Source: Mobiluncus curtisii subsp. curtisii ATCC 35241 (GTDB lineage: Bacteria; Actinomycetota; Actinomycetes; Actinomycetales; Actinomycetaceae). Taken from it: DNA of 64,000 bases. The position numbers and the translations under genes were made by a program. The stretch spans positions 2,073,069 through 2,137,068 of the forward strand of contig NZ_GL385912.1 of NCBI RefSeq assembly GCF_000146285.1. The letters run 5' to 3'. Below the pieces are notes generated by a model. It made no database searches. It was not told where the DNA came from and saw nothing but the letters and a program-made list of their open reading frames with translations. Shown in pieces: positions 27,363-36,740 of the stretch; position 1 is the stretch's first letter, and each line of letters starts with the position of its first letter.

Positions 27363-28766
27363 ATGAAAAGCGTACCGAAGCTCATACACCGGTTCATAAG
27401 CATTTTTCTGCTCAGCTCTGTACTGATAATTTTACTGAACATTATTGCGTTTGTCGTACTCGTAGCAAACTACGCCCCCAGTGAAGATGCCTCTCCCTAC
27501 ACCATCGCCCGGGCGACTGGAAAAGCCTTACAGGTTTCTTCCCGCGGGGAATATGACTTATCAGATAGCATGTCCACAAAATTAACCGAGGCGAGAGCGT
27601 GGGCGATTTTAATAGATAACGAGACATTAAAAGTCATCTGGAGAACCCCAAACACTCCTCAGACCATTCCAAATTCTTACACATTGTCAGATATAGCTGA
27701 TTTGAGCACCGGGTATCTTGACGGCTACCCTACCTATACCGGCAGAAATAATCATGGCGTGGTTGTAGTCGGATTTCCACACCATAGTTTTTGGAAACAT
27801 GCCCAACCGAGCTGGAACTACAGTTTAATTTCTAACTTTCCGCAAATCCTCCTGAGCATATTATCTATCAACGTCCTGTTGATCCTCGGAATTTATCTAA
27901 CTGCTAACACCAAGTTCCTCAAGTCCGTCAACCCAATCACCAAGGGCATACAACAGCTTTCTAGGGGAGAGAGTGTCTCTATCCCTGAGACTGGAGTCCT
28001 TTCGGAACTAGCCGCAAACATCAACTCTGCTTCTGACATATTGCAGCAGCAAAGAGAACAGTTGAGAAAGAAGGAAACCGCTAGGGCGAACTGGATTGCC
28101 GGGGTTTCCCACGATATCCGGACCCCGCTCTCGATGGTTATGGGCTTTGCTGGTCAGTTAGAAAATTCACCCCAGCTTTCGGTTCCAGACCGTAAAAAAG
28201 TGACGATGATTATCAAACAAAGTGAACGAATGAAGAACTTGATCCGAGACCTCAATCTCGCGTCCAAGCTCGATTACAATATGCAACCACTGATGATTCA
28301 ACCGCACAATGTTGTTGCCATCGTTCGACAGACAGTCGTAGATTTCATAAATATGGATCTGCCAGATGGATTTTCGATAAAATGGCTCACTGACGAAAAT
28401 CTAGCCTCTTGCAATGTCAATGTAGACCAGGATTTACTGCAACGAGCCCTCTCAAATCTGCTCTATAACAGCATCTCCCATAACGAAAATGGCTGCACGA
28501 TATACGTATCCGTCTCTGTACAACACAATAATTGCATTATCCGCGTCGAGGATGACGGAATAGGTGTTTCCGCTCCAGAATTAGAACAGCTCAACCATAC
28601 TCTGCATTATATGATTTGTGACACCAGCACCACTGAACAGCGACATGGCTTAGGACTTCTCATCGTGCGACAGATTATCGACGCCCATAAAGGAACGGTC
28701 ACGATAAGCCCCAGCAAACATGGCGGCTTAAAGGTGACTCTATCAATACCGCAACAGACTATTTAG
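27363..28766 (+). CDS. sensor histidine kinase (NisK/SpaK-like)
   Basis: 467 residues. Two membrane segments (about 10-35 and 158-178) border an extracytoplasmic sensor of about 120 residues. Then comes a HAMP-like linker, the H-box AGVSHDIRTPLSMVMGF (phosphorylated His near residue 257), N-box LLYNSISHNENGC, and G-boxes VEDDGIGVS and RHGLGLLIVRQI. It phosphorylates the adjoining regulator. The gene is AT-richer than the flanks. Ligand unknown; the sensor size fits lantibiotic- or peptide-sensing kinases. Confidence 0.9.
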   Translation: MKSVPKLIHRFISIFLLSSVLIILLNIIAFVVLVANYAPSEDASPYTIARATGKALQVSSRGEYDLSDSMSTKLTEARAWAILIDNETLKVIWRTPNTPQTIPNSYTLSDIADLSTGYLDGYPTYTGRNNHGVVVVGFPHHSFWKHAQPSWNYSLISNFPQILLSILSINVLLILGIYLTANTKFLKSVNPITKGIQQLSRGESVSIPETGVLSELAANINSASDILQQQREQLRKKETARANWIAGVSHDIRTPLSMVMGFAGQLENSPQLSVPDRKKVTMIIKQSERMKNLIRDLNLASKLDYNMQPLMIQPHNVVAIVRQTVVDFINMDLPDGFSIKWLTDENLASCNVNVDQDLLQRALSNLLYNSISHNENGCTIYVSVSVQHNNCIIRVEDDGIGVSAPELEQLNHTLHYMICDTSTTEQRHGLGLLIVRQIIDAHKGTVTISPSKHGGLKVTLSIPQQTI

Positions 28767-28866
28767 TGCCCCTCCCCTACTTTCACTATTCGCTACTCGG
28801 CACCCGCTTTTGTTTCATTGTGTGTTCCGACACTCTCACCATCCAACCGTGCAATCAGCAGACATC

Positions 28867-31710
28867 TCATCCGCACTTTCCCGGCGTACTGCAGGTTTTG
28901 GTGGCGTAGAGAGCGAAAAGGTGCGAGACGATGCCTGCTTCATCACTATCAGCCGGCAAGCCGTAAGCCGCCTCGACCGCGCGGTCATTTTCGCGGTGTG
29001 CCGCCCGCAGCTCGACTGGCATTAAGTCGGGGTCATAGAGCGTGGCGAGGGAGGCATCCGGATAGAGTGAACGCGCTTCTAAAATCCCTTGCGCGGTGTG
29101 CTCGATACGTTCGCGCTGGGCAGGGGTGGCATCTGGCCACACCAAGTTGTTGTACACCGTCGTGTTGCCGTAGCGGTAATCACTTTTTAGCCGACCAGCA
29201 ACCACGCGCATCCAGGCATTATGCACCCGCGAAACTAAAACTCCGAAAACATAGCGCGAATCGGTCGGCACGAAATACAGTTGATTTCCTGGAATCATGC
29301 CGTCCTTAACAAAACCCATCGGAATATAATCACGGCGCTCCGAGGACACCGGTGGCACTCCAATATAGGTACCATCCTGGAATTTTCCGCACGGGCGCAA
29401 CAAATGCGGTCGGTCGGCAAGTTTGTATGCGTCTCCAGTCTTTACCTGCGCCAGACGCCAAGCTCGGCAAGCCCCCACCCGTGAACGCAGTTTCGGTAAG
29501 GCAGCCAATTCATTAGGGGTAATGCCCTCCAGCCACAAACAGTAACGATCCTCACCCCTGATGAACTCCGCTCCCATGGAAAACTTCCGCACCCAGCGCG
29601 CTGCCTCTGGCTCGACCGCCAGCAGCTCCGCACGTTCCTCGGGCGACAGCAGCAGAAATCCATTGTCAGTGGGCTGAAATCCCTTTGACATTTCCGGCAC
29701 GTCACACAGCGGCTTCATCTGGCGCTCCAAGAACACATCCGGCGCATCCGCGAGGTATCCGTTCAAATGGTTCACCTCATGGCGCATCCCGATACCTCCC
29801 CGCCTGGTACGCTGCGCCGCCGCGTCGCTCGGCGAAGGAATCTCTGCCGCATAATCCCACACGTATTTCGTTTTCCGATCCGTATAGGAAAACCCGATAA
29901 TCACGCAGTACACGTGCGCCTGGTCGGAGGCTTCATTTGCCCAAATAAACGTGCGATGTGCAAAGTTCAACACGATTCCCGCGTCGAACAGTCCCCGCCA
30001 CAGCGGCGCGACCTGCTGGCCTTGCACAATTGAGTTAGTGGACACAAAAGCCGCCTGAATTTCTCGGTTACCCCGCATATAGTCGGCAGCTTTTCGATAC
30101 CAGCACGCGACATAATCGAGCACCCCGCCAACCTTACCGAAAATCGCCAGCCGGTCGACCTTTTGCGATTCATCCAGGCGGGAATAGCCGATAAACGGCG
30201 GGTTTCCCAGGACGTAACTGCACTGGTCCGCCGGCAGCACCGTGTTCCAATCCAAAGTCAGCGCATTAGCTTGCACGATGTGGGCGCTCTCCCGGAGGGG
30301 GAAATCATCATCCCCCAGAGACAGCAACATCTCCGTCTCACCGTTGGCTTTTAGCCGCGAAATCCACAATGCCGCCTCGGAAACTTTCACCGCGAAATCG
30401 TTGATTTCAATGCCATAAAACTGGTCCAAGGACACCCTGGTGACGCTCGCGCCCACCTCTGCGAGGCTAAACGCCGTTTGACCAGCATTGAGCCGGCTCA
30501 ACACTTCATCCTCGAGGTGCCGCAGCTGCAGGTACGTCTCGGTCAAAAAGTTTCCTGATCCGCTGGCGGGGTCCAGAAACCGCATCTTGCACAGCCGCTC
30601 GTGGAAAGCCCGGTAACGATTAGTGCGTTGACGCGGGGTCAGTCCCTCCGCGTCATTGATGGCTCGCAACTCGGCTTTCAGGTCATCCAAAAACAGCGGG
30701 TCGATGACCTTGTGGATGCTTTCCGGGGAAGTGTAGTGCATTCCGCCAGCTCGGCGCGTTTCCGGGTTCAAGGTCGATTCAAAGATCCCCCCGAAAATCG
30801 TGGGCGAAATCTGGGACCAGTCCACTGCTCTCGAGACCTCGTTCAACAGCAGTTCCAACAGTTCGGGGCTAAAATTCGGAATCTCAAAATCACCGGCGAA
30901 CAAACCCCCGTTTACATAAGGGAACTCCCGCAGCGTCGTGTCATAAGGGTCGCGCCGCTCCACCGGTGTGTCCAACGCCCGGAACAGCAGTTTCAGGCGC
31001 GGACGCACATCAGCAGGGGCAACGCCCTTCAGATAACGATAGAACGCATCCTTCTGGAAGAGTCCCGCATCCTCGCAGTACAGACAGAACACCAGTCGCA
31101 CGCACAGCACGTTTAGGGCGTGGCGGGTTTCAGGCGCGTCCGGCTCCAAATATTGGGCAAGCAGCCCGTCGTGCAGGCGCCCCACCAGCTCACCGGCTTG
31201 AATGGAGACTTGTTTTTCTTTCTCTAAGCGCGAGTTGATTGGGTCAATGATGAACCCGAGATACTCGGGGTGCTCGCCCAGCTCGGCAAGCGTAAACGCG
31301 AAAGTCGGTGCGCCTTCCAAATCGCGGCGACCACCGCGATCCCGGTCATAAACCCGAAACTCGCCAAAGTTACACGTCACCAAGAAACGCGGCTGCTCGG
31401 TGCGAGGCAAATCCTCGGCATAATCCCACACCTGCGCCAACGGGGTCTTTAGCACCCCTTGCCGCATCTCGGGAGCGTCCAAGTCCACCCCCAGAGATTT
31501 CTGTTCCACCATCACGGAGGCGTCGCGAATCCACACGTCGATGAAGCCGCCACCAGCGACGCGATGCTCGAACCGCACCGATTCCATGCGCTCGTATCCC
31601 AGCACGTCATGCAACAGCAGCGTCCAGAACTTCTGGCACTCGCCCTTCTCATAGCCTTTACCCACCCATTGGGCGGCAAACTCCCGAGCAGCTGCCAAAT
31701 CCGAAACCAT
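28867..31710 (-). CDS. MmeI-like type IIL restriction-modification enzyme (nuclease-methyltransferase fusion)
   Basis: 947 residues from the ATG at 31710; GTG and TTG lie one and two codons upstream and share the GGAGAGG site, so the exact start is open. N-terminal nuclease: FIDVWIRDASVMVEQK gives Asp-x10-Glu-x-Lys (residues about 58-71), the MmeI-type PD-ExK core. A helical linker follows, then the gamma-class N6-adenine methyltransferase: motif X area GGMHYTSPESIHKVIDPL, motif I FLDPASGSGNFL, motif IV LGNPPFIGY. The last 300 residues should be the target-recognition domain. One polypeptide thus both marks and cuts DNA. Recognition sequence unknown. No other R-M genes are adjacent. MmeI itself is 919 residues. 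Confidence 0.88.
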   Translation of the reverse strand: MVSDLAAAREFAAQWVGKGYEKGECQKFWTLLLHDVLGYERMESVRFEHRVAGGGFIDVWIRDASVMVEQKSLGVDLDAPEMRQGVLKTPLAQVWDYAEDLPRTEQPRFLVTCNFGEFRVYDRDRGGRRDLEGAPTFAFTLAELGEHPEYLGFIIDPINSRLEKEKQVSIQAGELVGRLHDGLLAQYLEPDAPETRHALNVLCVRLVFCLYCEDAGLFQKDAFYRYLKGVAPADVRPRLKLLFRALDTPVERRDPYDTTLREFPYVNGGLFAGDFEIPNFSPELLELLLNEVSRAVDWSQISPTIFGGIFESTLNPETRRAGGMHYTSPESIHKVIDPLFLDDLKAELRAINDAEGLTPRQRTNRYRAFHERLCKMRFLDPASGSGNFLTETYLQLRHLEDEVLSRLNAGQTAFSLAEVGASVTRVSLDQFYGIEINDFAVKVSEAALWISRLKANGETEMLLSLGDDDFPLRESAHIVQANALTLDWNTVLPADQCSYVLGNPPFIGYSRLDESQKVDRLAIFGKVGGVLDYVACWYRKAADYMRGNREIQAAFVSTNSIVQGQQVAPLWRGLFDAGIVLNFAHRTFIWANEASDQAHVYCVIIGFSYTDRKTKYVWDYAAEIPSPSDAAAQRTRRGGIGMRHEVNHLNGYLADAPDVFLERQMKPLCDVPEMSKGFQPTDNGFLLLSPEERAELLAVEPEAARWVRKFSMGAEFIRGEDRYCLWLEGITPNELAALPKLRSRVGACRAWRLAQVKTGDAYKLADRPHLLRPCGKFQDGTYIGVPPVSSERRDYIPMGFVKDGMIPGNQLYFVPTDSRYVFGVLVSRVHNAWMRVVAGRLKSDYRYGNTTVYNNLVWPDATPAQRERIEHTAQGILEARSLYPDASLATLYDPDLMPVELRAAHRENDRAVEAAYGLPADSDEAGIVSHLFALYATKTCSTPGKCG

Positions 31711-31884
31711 CACCAAACCGACCTCTCCAACGCTCCTTGTGTCAACACCTCAGTATCCCACCACGTCGAGAGCAAAAGTTGAGAAATCGAAAACAGACCA
31801 GAACGAACCGCAGACTAGCTAAACGCCCGCCACCGACCACACTTGTGAGAACCGGGGCGACCGGACTCACCCGTTTACTCAGTA

Positions 31885-33246
31885 TCAGGAGTCAGCTTTC
31901 GCGCTCTCACTAGGTTCCTCCCCTGATTTCCTTTCTAGGCGCGCTTGTGCAACCGGATCAGCACTGAGCGGGGTATGCGGCTTGCCCAGGTAACGCTTAT
32001 CCCGGCGCCACCACGGCATGATGCCCACCCAGCCATCTTCGGGAGGAACCAAGGTACCCGGCTCAAATCCCAGTTCCATGGGGGTTTGCGGGATTTGATC
32101 GACGATGAAGTACTTGTCTTTATTATCGAAGTGAGCCAGCACGACCTTGCGGAACGCTCCAAGTTCACAGAACAGCACTCCAGTGATGGGATTACGTTTC
32201 TGCCCGATAATCTTGTACAGCCAGTAACCGAACAAAGCCACATTGGAAATCAGCGCCAGCCAGGCACAGACAATGTTTGCCACCGGGTTCATCGTCGCGT
32301 AGTTGAACATCCCGGAGGGCTGCACCAGCAGTTCGGGCAAGATGTTGTTCGCCGCAATCCAGAACATGAGAGTGAAGCACCTAAACCATATCCACTGACC
32401 TTTCGCCCACGTGAAGGCGGGAATGGTACACGCCAGCAACAGGGCAAACGTACAGTACCAGGTGTAATCAGCCAGCGAGTTGTACAGGAAAGCGTGATTC
32501 CACAGGTCGTAGGCAATAATCCAGGGCCACACCATATCCACCCAGATGAGTCCTTTGACCTTCTGGTTCGGCTGGGAAGTAATGGCAATCTTTCCCAGAC
32601 CGGTGATGGTGATGATGTTCAGCACTCCTGCCAGCGCTGAAAGCAAGTTCCAGTATCCCCCGATGGTACGGAACCCGGTTGCAGGATCGATACCGACATA
32701 GGCTTGCGCAAAGTTGGTAGCCACCGCCTGATACCATGCCTCGGTTCCCACCGCGGCAGCGACGCCGCGCGTCTCGGGCAGTCCCGGAATCATGGGAATG
32801 CTGTGCGCTTGGTCGATGGCTTGCAGACACTGCCAGTCGGCAGCGCAGGAATAGTATTCACTGGTCTGCAAGAAAATGGTGACATCACGGATATTGGCCT
32901 CCATGATGTTCACCGCCAGTCCAATCCAGAGCGCCAGACCGAACCAGAAAGCATAGCGGTGCGCCTTAAGCGGATGGCGTTTCCCATAGAACAGCAAGAA
33001 TCCGGTCATAGTGGCGGTGAGAATCATGATGGTGAACTTTCCGAAGGGGAACCATCCCACCATGGGAATACCGTGGGTAATCACGTAAGGCATTACCGCG
33101 ATGCCCCCTACGGTCCACAAAACAAAAATTGTCCAGTTCCAGCGACGGTTTATCTCAGCTATTACAATTTGAGCCAATAAAACCACAATCCAGAACAAAT
33201 AGACTCGCGGAGTTCCGATTTCCCACAATCCTAAGAAAGTATTCAC
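31885..33246 (-). CDS. DUF5692-type polytopic membrane protein, larger paralogue
   Basis: 453 residues from a GTG with AGGAG 5 bases upstream; a longer frame starting TTG at 33294 lacks a ribosome site. About ten membrane segments. Segments NIMEANIRDVT, WIIAYDLWNHAFLYNSLADYTWY and LLLACTIPAFTWAKGQWIWFR align with the same segments of the protein at 34552-35565, so the two are paralogues. This copy has an extra loop of roughly 65 residues (after EYYSCAADWQC) and a longer charged C-tail. Function unknown. It is read divergently from the SRPBCC-like gene across a 250-base control region (33247-33496) in which no clear operator was found. Confidence 0.75.
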   Translation of the reverse strand: MNTFLGLWEIGTPRVYLFWIVVLLAQIVIAEINRRWNWTIFVLWTVGGIAVMPYVITHGIPMVGWFPFGKFTIMILTATMTGFLLFYGKRHPLKAHRYAFWFGLALWIGLAVNIMEANIRDVTIFLQTSEYYSCAADWQCLQAIDQAHSIPMIPGLPETRGVAAAVGTEAWYQAVATNFAQAYVGIDPATGFRTIGGYWNLLSALAGVLNIITITGLGKIAITSQPNQKVKGLIWVDMVWPWIIAYDLWNHAFLYNSLADYTWYCTFALLLACTIPAFTWAKGQWIWFRCFTLMFWIAANNILPELLVQPSGMFNYATMNPVANIVCAWLALISNVALFGYWLYKIIGQKRNPITGVLFCELGAFRKVVLAHFDNKDKYFIVDQIPQTPMELGFEPGTLVPPEDGWVGIMPWWRRDKRYLGKPHTPLSADPVAQARLERKSGEEPSESAKADS

Positions 33247-33496
33247 CACTGCTCCTTTGTAACGGCTTATTGCCTTATAGTGTAGAACTCCCAATCATTG
33301 TTTTCATTAGGACGTTAGTCCCAAAATGAGTTTTATAAATCTCTCTATTCAAACGCACCCATTTTTCGCAATAGTGTGTTAGTTTCCTGTCAATAGGTTT
33401 TATATTCGGATGATTCTGAAGTGAATCCTTTTTTGCATCTATCGGCTTCGTCCTCACGGCATTACTCCGCGAGGAGTTAGGAACTCGTTAAATACA

Positions 33497-34549
33497 ATGG
33501 CTACGTCACCTAAAGGAAAATGCTTCTGGAAACTTGCCGGTCTCGCGGCAGTTCCCATATTCGGAGGAGTGTTCGCGTTTTCGCAGCTCAGCGGGAAAGC
33601 AACTCGGGCAGAACAGGACTGGGTCTACCCCGCCGATGACATTATTGACCTGAACTACCAGAATGGTAAATCCTCGACTTATGCCATTGATATTGATGCC
33701 CCTGCTTATGCGGTTTATCGCATTTTGAAACAAATCGGGGTGCAAAAATCAGGCTCATTCAGCAGCGAATTTCTCGAAAGGACTTTCGCGCGTCTTCCCT
33801 TTTATAATCACTATGAAATTCAGGAAGAATTTCAAACTCCGGACGCTATTCAACCCGGCGATATTGCCGGTTTTGATTACCAAGGTATGTCTATGGAATG
33901 GGCGGATGTCGTGCCCGGCAAATACCTGGTGCAATGGGTCGATACCAAGAACCCTCCCGCTGCCCCCGGCAGCTATGCTTTCCGTTTCCCGTTCATGAAG
34001 CATTACGCCGCGGCGTGGTGTTTCTACGTTATTCCTCTCAAGGGCGAGCGGTGCCGGCTGCTCAACCACTGGCGAGTCGGTTTCGAGCCAGATAACCTCT
34101 ACACACGCGCCATCAACTGGATTAATATCGAACTGGTCGGCGGCGTGATGGCACACATGCAAAATATCTACGTCAAGCGAGTCGCCGAGTTCCGCAAGAA
34201 ACAGCAGTGGCACGGCAAATTCATGCGCGGAGCCTTGGGTGGACGCTTCTTCCGCTCCGGGACTCCGGCAGGTCGCTGGGACGGAACCCCACTGTTTGAG
34301 GACACCTATACGCAATGGTTCCGCTACGGGCGCCGCAGCCCCGCGGTGGCTGAAATCCGACCTCCCGTCACCGACAACCCCAATTGGCCGCCCACCGAAC
34401 CGGGCAACCCGTGGGAAGACACTGTTGACCCGGACTACTACGTAGACTGGAGCGAGCCGGAGTTCAGCTGGGATGAACAAATCCGCCAAAAGCGCGAACG
34501 TACCTATCTGCCGGGATGGGGTAAGCATCAGTCGAAGGCGGGTGACTAA
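33497..34549 (+). CDS. membrane-anchored SRPBCC-like protein of unknown function
   Basis: 350 residues. A short basic N-terminus and one hydrophobic segment (about 12-30) form a signal anchor. Residues about 58-220 have the shape of an SRPBCC/START-like ligand-binding domain: YAIDIDAPAYAVYRIL at the start, a central strand stretch AAWCFYVIPLKGERCRLLNHWRV, and a long final helix ELVGGVMAHMQNIYVKRV. The last 110 residues are Trp/Pro/Asp-rich without known motifs. No catalytic residue is evident; ligand unknown. The stop is two bases before the ATG of the next gene, so the two are co-translated. The fold call is by pattern, not by homology search. Confidence 0.65.
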   Translation: MATSPKGKCFWKLAGLAAVPIFGGVFAFSQLSGKATRAEQDWVYPADDIIDLNYQNGKSSTYAIDIDAPAYAVYRILKQIGVQKSGSFSSEFLERTFARLPFYNHYEIQEEFQTPDAIQPGDIAGFDYQGMSMEWADVVPGKYLVQWVDTKNPPAAPGSYAFRFPFMKHYAAAWCFYVIPLKGERCRLLNHWRVGFEPDNLYTRAINWINIELVGGVMAHMQNIYVKRVAEFRKKQQWHGKFMRGALGGRFFRSGTPAGRWDGTPLFEDTYTQWFRYGRRSPAVAEIRPPVTDNPNWPPTEPGNPWEDTVDPDYYVDWSEPEFSWDEQIRQKRERTYLPGWGKHQSKAGD

Positions 34550-34551
34550 TC

Positions 34552-35565
34552 ATGGTCATGCCTGCAGAGGCTCCCAACCTGTTCTTTTTTGAGGTGGGGC
34601 AATGGTGGGATTTCGCGATGCTTTTCCTGGTCATCGCGGTATTAGCCGCCCTCGCCTGGCTCGCTATTCGCTTTAAGTGGGCTGCCATCGCGCTGTTCAT
34701 CGTAGTGCCGGTGCTGCTCACGATTTTCTGGTGGCCACACTCGATTCCGGGCACCCAAAGTGAGGGCTGGTTCGCCATCGCTAAACAGTACTCGGCGCTA
34801 GCCGGCTCGCTGTGTTTAGTCGCTTTGCAGTACTTCCCTAAGCTGCGTCGCAACCGGTTCTACCTGCTGATTCCTCCAATTATTCTCTCAATCAACATCC
34901 TCGAAGCCGTAATTCGAGACTTCCAATGCTATTCCCTGCACGGAAATGTGAATAACGGTATGTGGGTCTGGGGCGGTCCGTGGAACATCATGAACGGTAT
35001 CGCGGGGATTCTGAACCTGTTGATGATTGCCGGCTGGACCGGAATCTATGTGTCAAAAACGAACCGTCACATTATCTGGACTGACCTCACGATTGGCTGG
35101 ATTATTGCCTACGACCTGTGGAATGTGGCGTACTGCTACAACTGTCTCTCAGATCGGGCCTGGTATTCGGGCGTAGCGCTGCTGTTGTCCTGTACGATTC
35201 CAGCATTTATGACGATGGGCAGAGGCGCCTGGATTCAGTATCGCGCCTACACCCTGACGTTCTGGTCAGCGTTTGTGCTCTCGTTCCCGCACTTTACCCA
35301 AGACTCCATGTTCACTCACGTGGCGAGTCAAAACCACGCCGCACTGTTCCTGCTGTCTTTCCTGGCGCTGGCAGCCAACGCGGGACTGGCGGTCTATCAC
35401 GTGTGGAAGATTGTCAAAACCAAGCGCAATCCGTTTAAGACCGAGCTGTACACGGATTTGCCGCAAAACGTTAAGATTATCCGCCGCACCGCAACTGACG
35501 AGGTCAAATCTCGTATCGCGGCTCGGTTAGGAAAGACTCCTCAAGAACTGGGGTACCTGGACTAA
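34552..35565 (+). CDS. DUF5692 family polytopic membrane protein
   Basis: 337 residues with about nine membrane segments; the stretch PPIILSINILEAVIRDFQC is typical of DUF5692 proteins, whose role is not known. A second strong block is IIAYDLWNVAYCYNCLSDRAWY. The C-terminus (about 45 residues) is charged and cytosolic. It follows the SRPBCC-like gene directly, and its paralogue is encoded divergently upstream, so the three genes probably act together at the membrane. Conserved acidic residues within the membrane part (NILEAVIRD, TDLTIGWIIAYD) could bind ions or substrate; this is inference. Confidence 0.8.
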   Translation: MVMPAEAPNLFFFEVGQWWDFAMLFLVIAVLAALAWLAIRFKWAAIALFIVVPVLLTIFWWPHSIPGTQSEGWFAIAKQYSALAGSLCLVALQYFPKLRRNRFYLLIPPIILSINILEAVIRDFQCYSLHGNVNNGMWVWGGPWNIMNGIAGILNLLMIAGWTGIYVSKTNRHIIWTDLTIGWIIAYDLWNVAYCYNCLSDRAWYSGVALLLSCTIPAFMTMGRGAWIQYRAYTLTFWSAFVLSFPHFTQDSMFTHVASQNHAALFLLSFLALAANAGLAVYHVWKIVKTKRNPFKTELYTDLPQNVKIIRRTATDEVKSRIAARLGKTPQELGYLD

Positions 35566-35576
35566 CAAGGCTGTCA

Positions 35577-35611
35577 ATAACCGGCTCGGGAGACTCTCTC
35601 GAGCCGGTTAT
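35577..35611. terminator. terminator between the DUF5692 gene and pncA
   Basis: ATAACCGGCTCG (35577-35588) and CGAGCCGGTTAT (35600-35611) form a 12-bp perfect stem with an 11-base loop, followed by TTGTATC on the + strand. It lies between convergent genes and may act in both directions. Confidence 0.8.
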
Positions 35612-35641
35612 TTGTATCTACGCCTCCGGGCAGCCAGAAGT

Positions 35642-36238
35642 TCAGTCAACTGCCTTAAAAGCGTCGGTGCTGGGAATTTCGTCTATCCCAGCCTGTGCCA
35701 TCTCTTCACGGGCTGCTTCCCCTAGCTCTGCTGAAACTGGAACGGTGAGGTCCTCAAAGACGCGGGTCGGCCAACCCAAATCCAGGGCATCCAAAGCGGT
35801 GTCTTTCACACAGTGCGATTCCGCGATACCGACCACATCTACATCGGTAATGTCGGCGCGACGCAAAATCTCTTCCAAAGTATCCCCCGACTTGTTCACC
35901 CCTTCAAAGCCGGAATAAGCCGCCGCATACTGACCCTTCTTAACGGAATCATCAAAAGGGAGGGAGGCAATAGCGTCGTGCAGTTCCGCTTCTGCGGTGC
36001 CCGCTATCCCGTGAGGAGGCCAGGTGTCTATAAAGTCTGGATGGTCGGAGAAATGCGCTCCCGGGTTAATATGCCAATCCTGAGTGGTGACAATAATCTC
36101 GTATTCGTCCTCATGCTCAGTGACAAAGTCCGCAATCCGCTCGGCAACCTCGTTGCCCCCAACCACCCCTAGGGCTCCGCCTTCACAAAAGGTCGGTTGG
36201 ACATCGACAATCAACAATGCACGTTTCATTTCGGCCAT
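35642..36238 (-). CDS. pncA: isochorismatase-family hydrolase, probable nicotinamidase
   Basis: 198 residues from the ATG with GGAGG six bases upstream. Catalytic triad positions are visible: Asp in LLIVDVQPTFCEGG, Lys in SVKKGQYAAAYSGF, Cys in GIAESHCVKDTALDA. The metal-binding pattern DWHINPGAHF fits nicotinamidase, which turns nicotinamide into nicotinate for NAD salvage. The gene stands alone between two terminator/tRNA regions. A different amide substrate within the superfamily cannot be excluded. Confidence 0.88.
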   Translation of the reverse strand: MAEMKRALLIVDVQPTFCEGGALGVVGGNEVAERIADFVTEHEDEYEIIVTTQDWHINPGAHFSDHPDFIDTWPPHGIAGTAEAELHDAIASLPFDDSVKKGQYAAAYSGFEGVNKSGDTLEEILRRADITDVDVVGIAESHCVKDTALDALDLGWPTRVFEDLTVPVSAELGEAAREEMAQAGIDEIPSTDAFKAVD

Positions 36239-36342
36239 AATTCCTCCGTATGATTCTGGGGATACCTCTATTATGACCCAAAAAAGCCGATTGTAAGCCG
36301 CCACGTAAAAACCAAAAATCCCCGCCTGACGCGAGGATCTGG

Positions 36343-36415
36343 TGGCTCCGACCGGCGTCGATCCGGTGACCTAACGATTTTCAGTCGTTCGCTCTGCCAA
36401 CTGAGCTACAGAGCC
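36343..36415 (-). tRNA. tRNA-Phe (anticodon GAA)
   Basis: 73 bases; acceptor GGCTCTG/CGGAGCC, D-arm TAGCTCAGTTGGCAGAGC, anticodon loop CTGAAAA, T-loop GATCGAC-type, discriminator A, CCA not encoded. Third of a tRNA trio on this strand. Confidence 0.95.
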
Positions 36416-36450
36416 AACGTTCGTCTTAGCTTGTGACCATCGACGAACTG

Positions 36451-36524
36451 CGACCCTGACGGGACTCGAACCCGCGACCTCCGCCGTGACAGGGCGGCGC
36501 GCTAACCAACTGCGCTACAGGGCC
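36451..36524 (-). tRNA. tRNA-Asp (anticodon GTC)
   Basis: 74 bases; acceptor GGCCCTG/CAGGGTC, D-arm TAGCGCAGTTGGTTAGCGC, anticodon loop CTGTCAC, T-arm CGGGTTCGAGTCCCG, and discriminator G as expected for Asp. CCA not encoded. Confidence 0.95.
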
Positions 36525-36554
36525 ATTCAAGGCGCAAGCCCGAAGGCTTGCCAG

Positions 36555-36627
36555 TACTCCCAACGGGATTTGAACCCGTGTTGCCGCCGTGAAAGGGCGG
36601 AGTCCTAGGCCGCTAGACGATAGGAGC
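36555..36627 (-). tRNA. tRNA-Glu (anticodon TTC)
   Basis: 73 bases; acceptor GCTCCTA/TGGGAGT, D-arm TCGTCTAGCGGCCTAGGAC, anticodon loop CTTTCAC, T-arm CGGGTTCAAATCCCG, discriminator A. First in the Glu-Asp-Phe order as transcribed. CCA not encoded. Confidence 0.95.
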
Positions 36628-36740
36628 GTCGCCTAAGCCCAGGGGGCTAAGGACTTGAAATAGTCTAAGTGAAAAATGCTCAGAGTGCAAAACCTCGCTT
36701 CCCCTCGGCCAGTTTAGGCACGATAACCTATGCTAGATAC

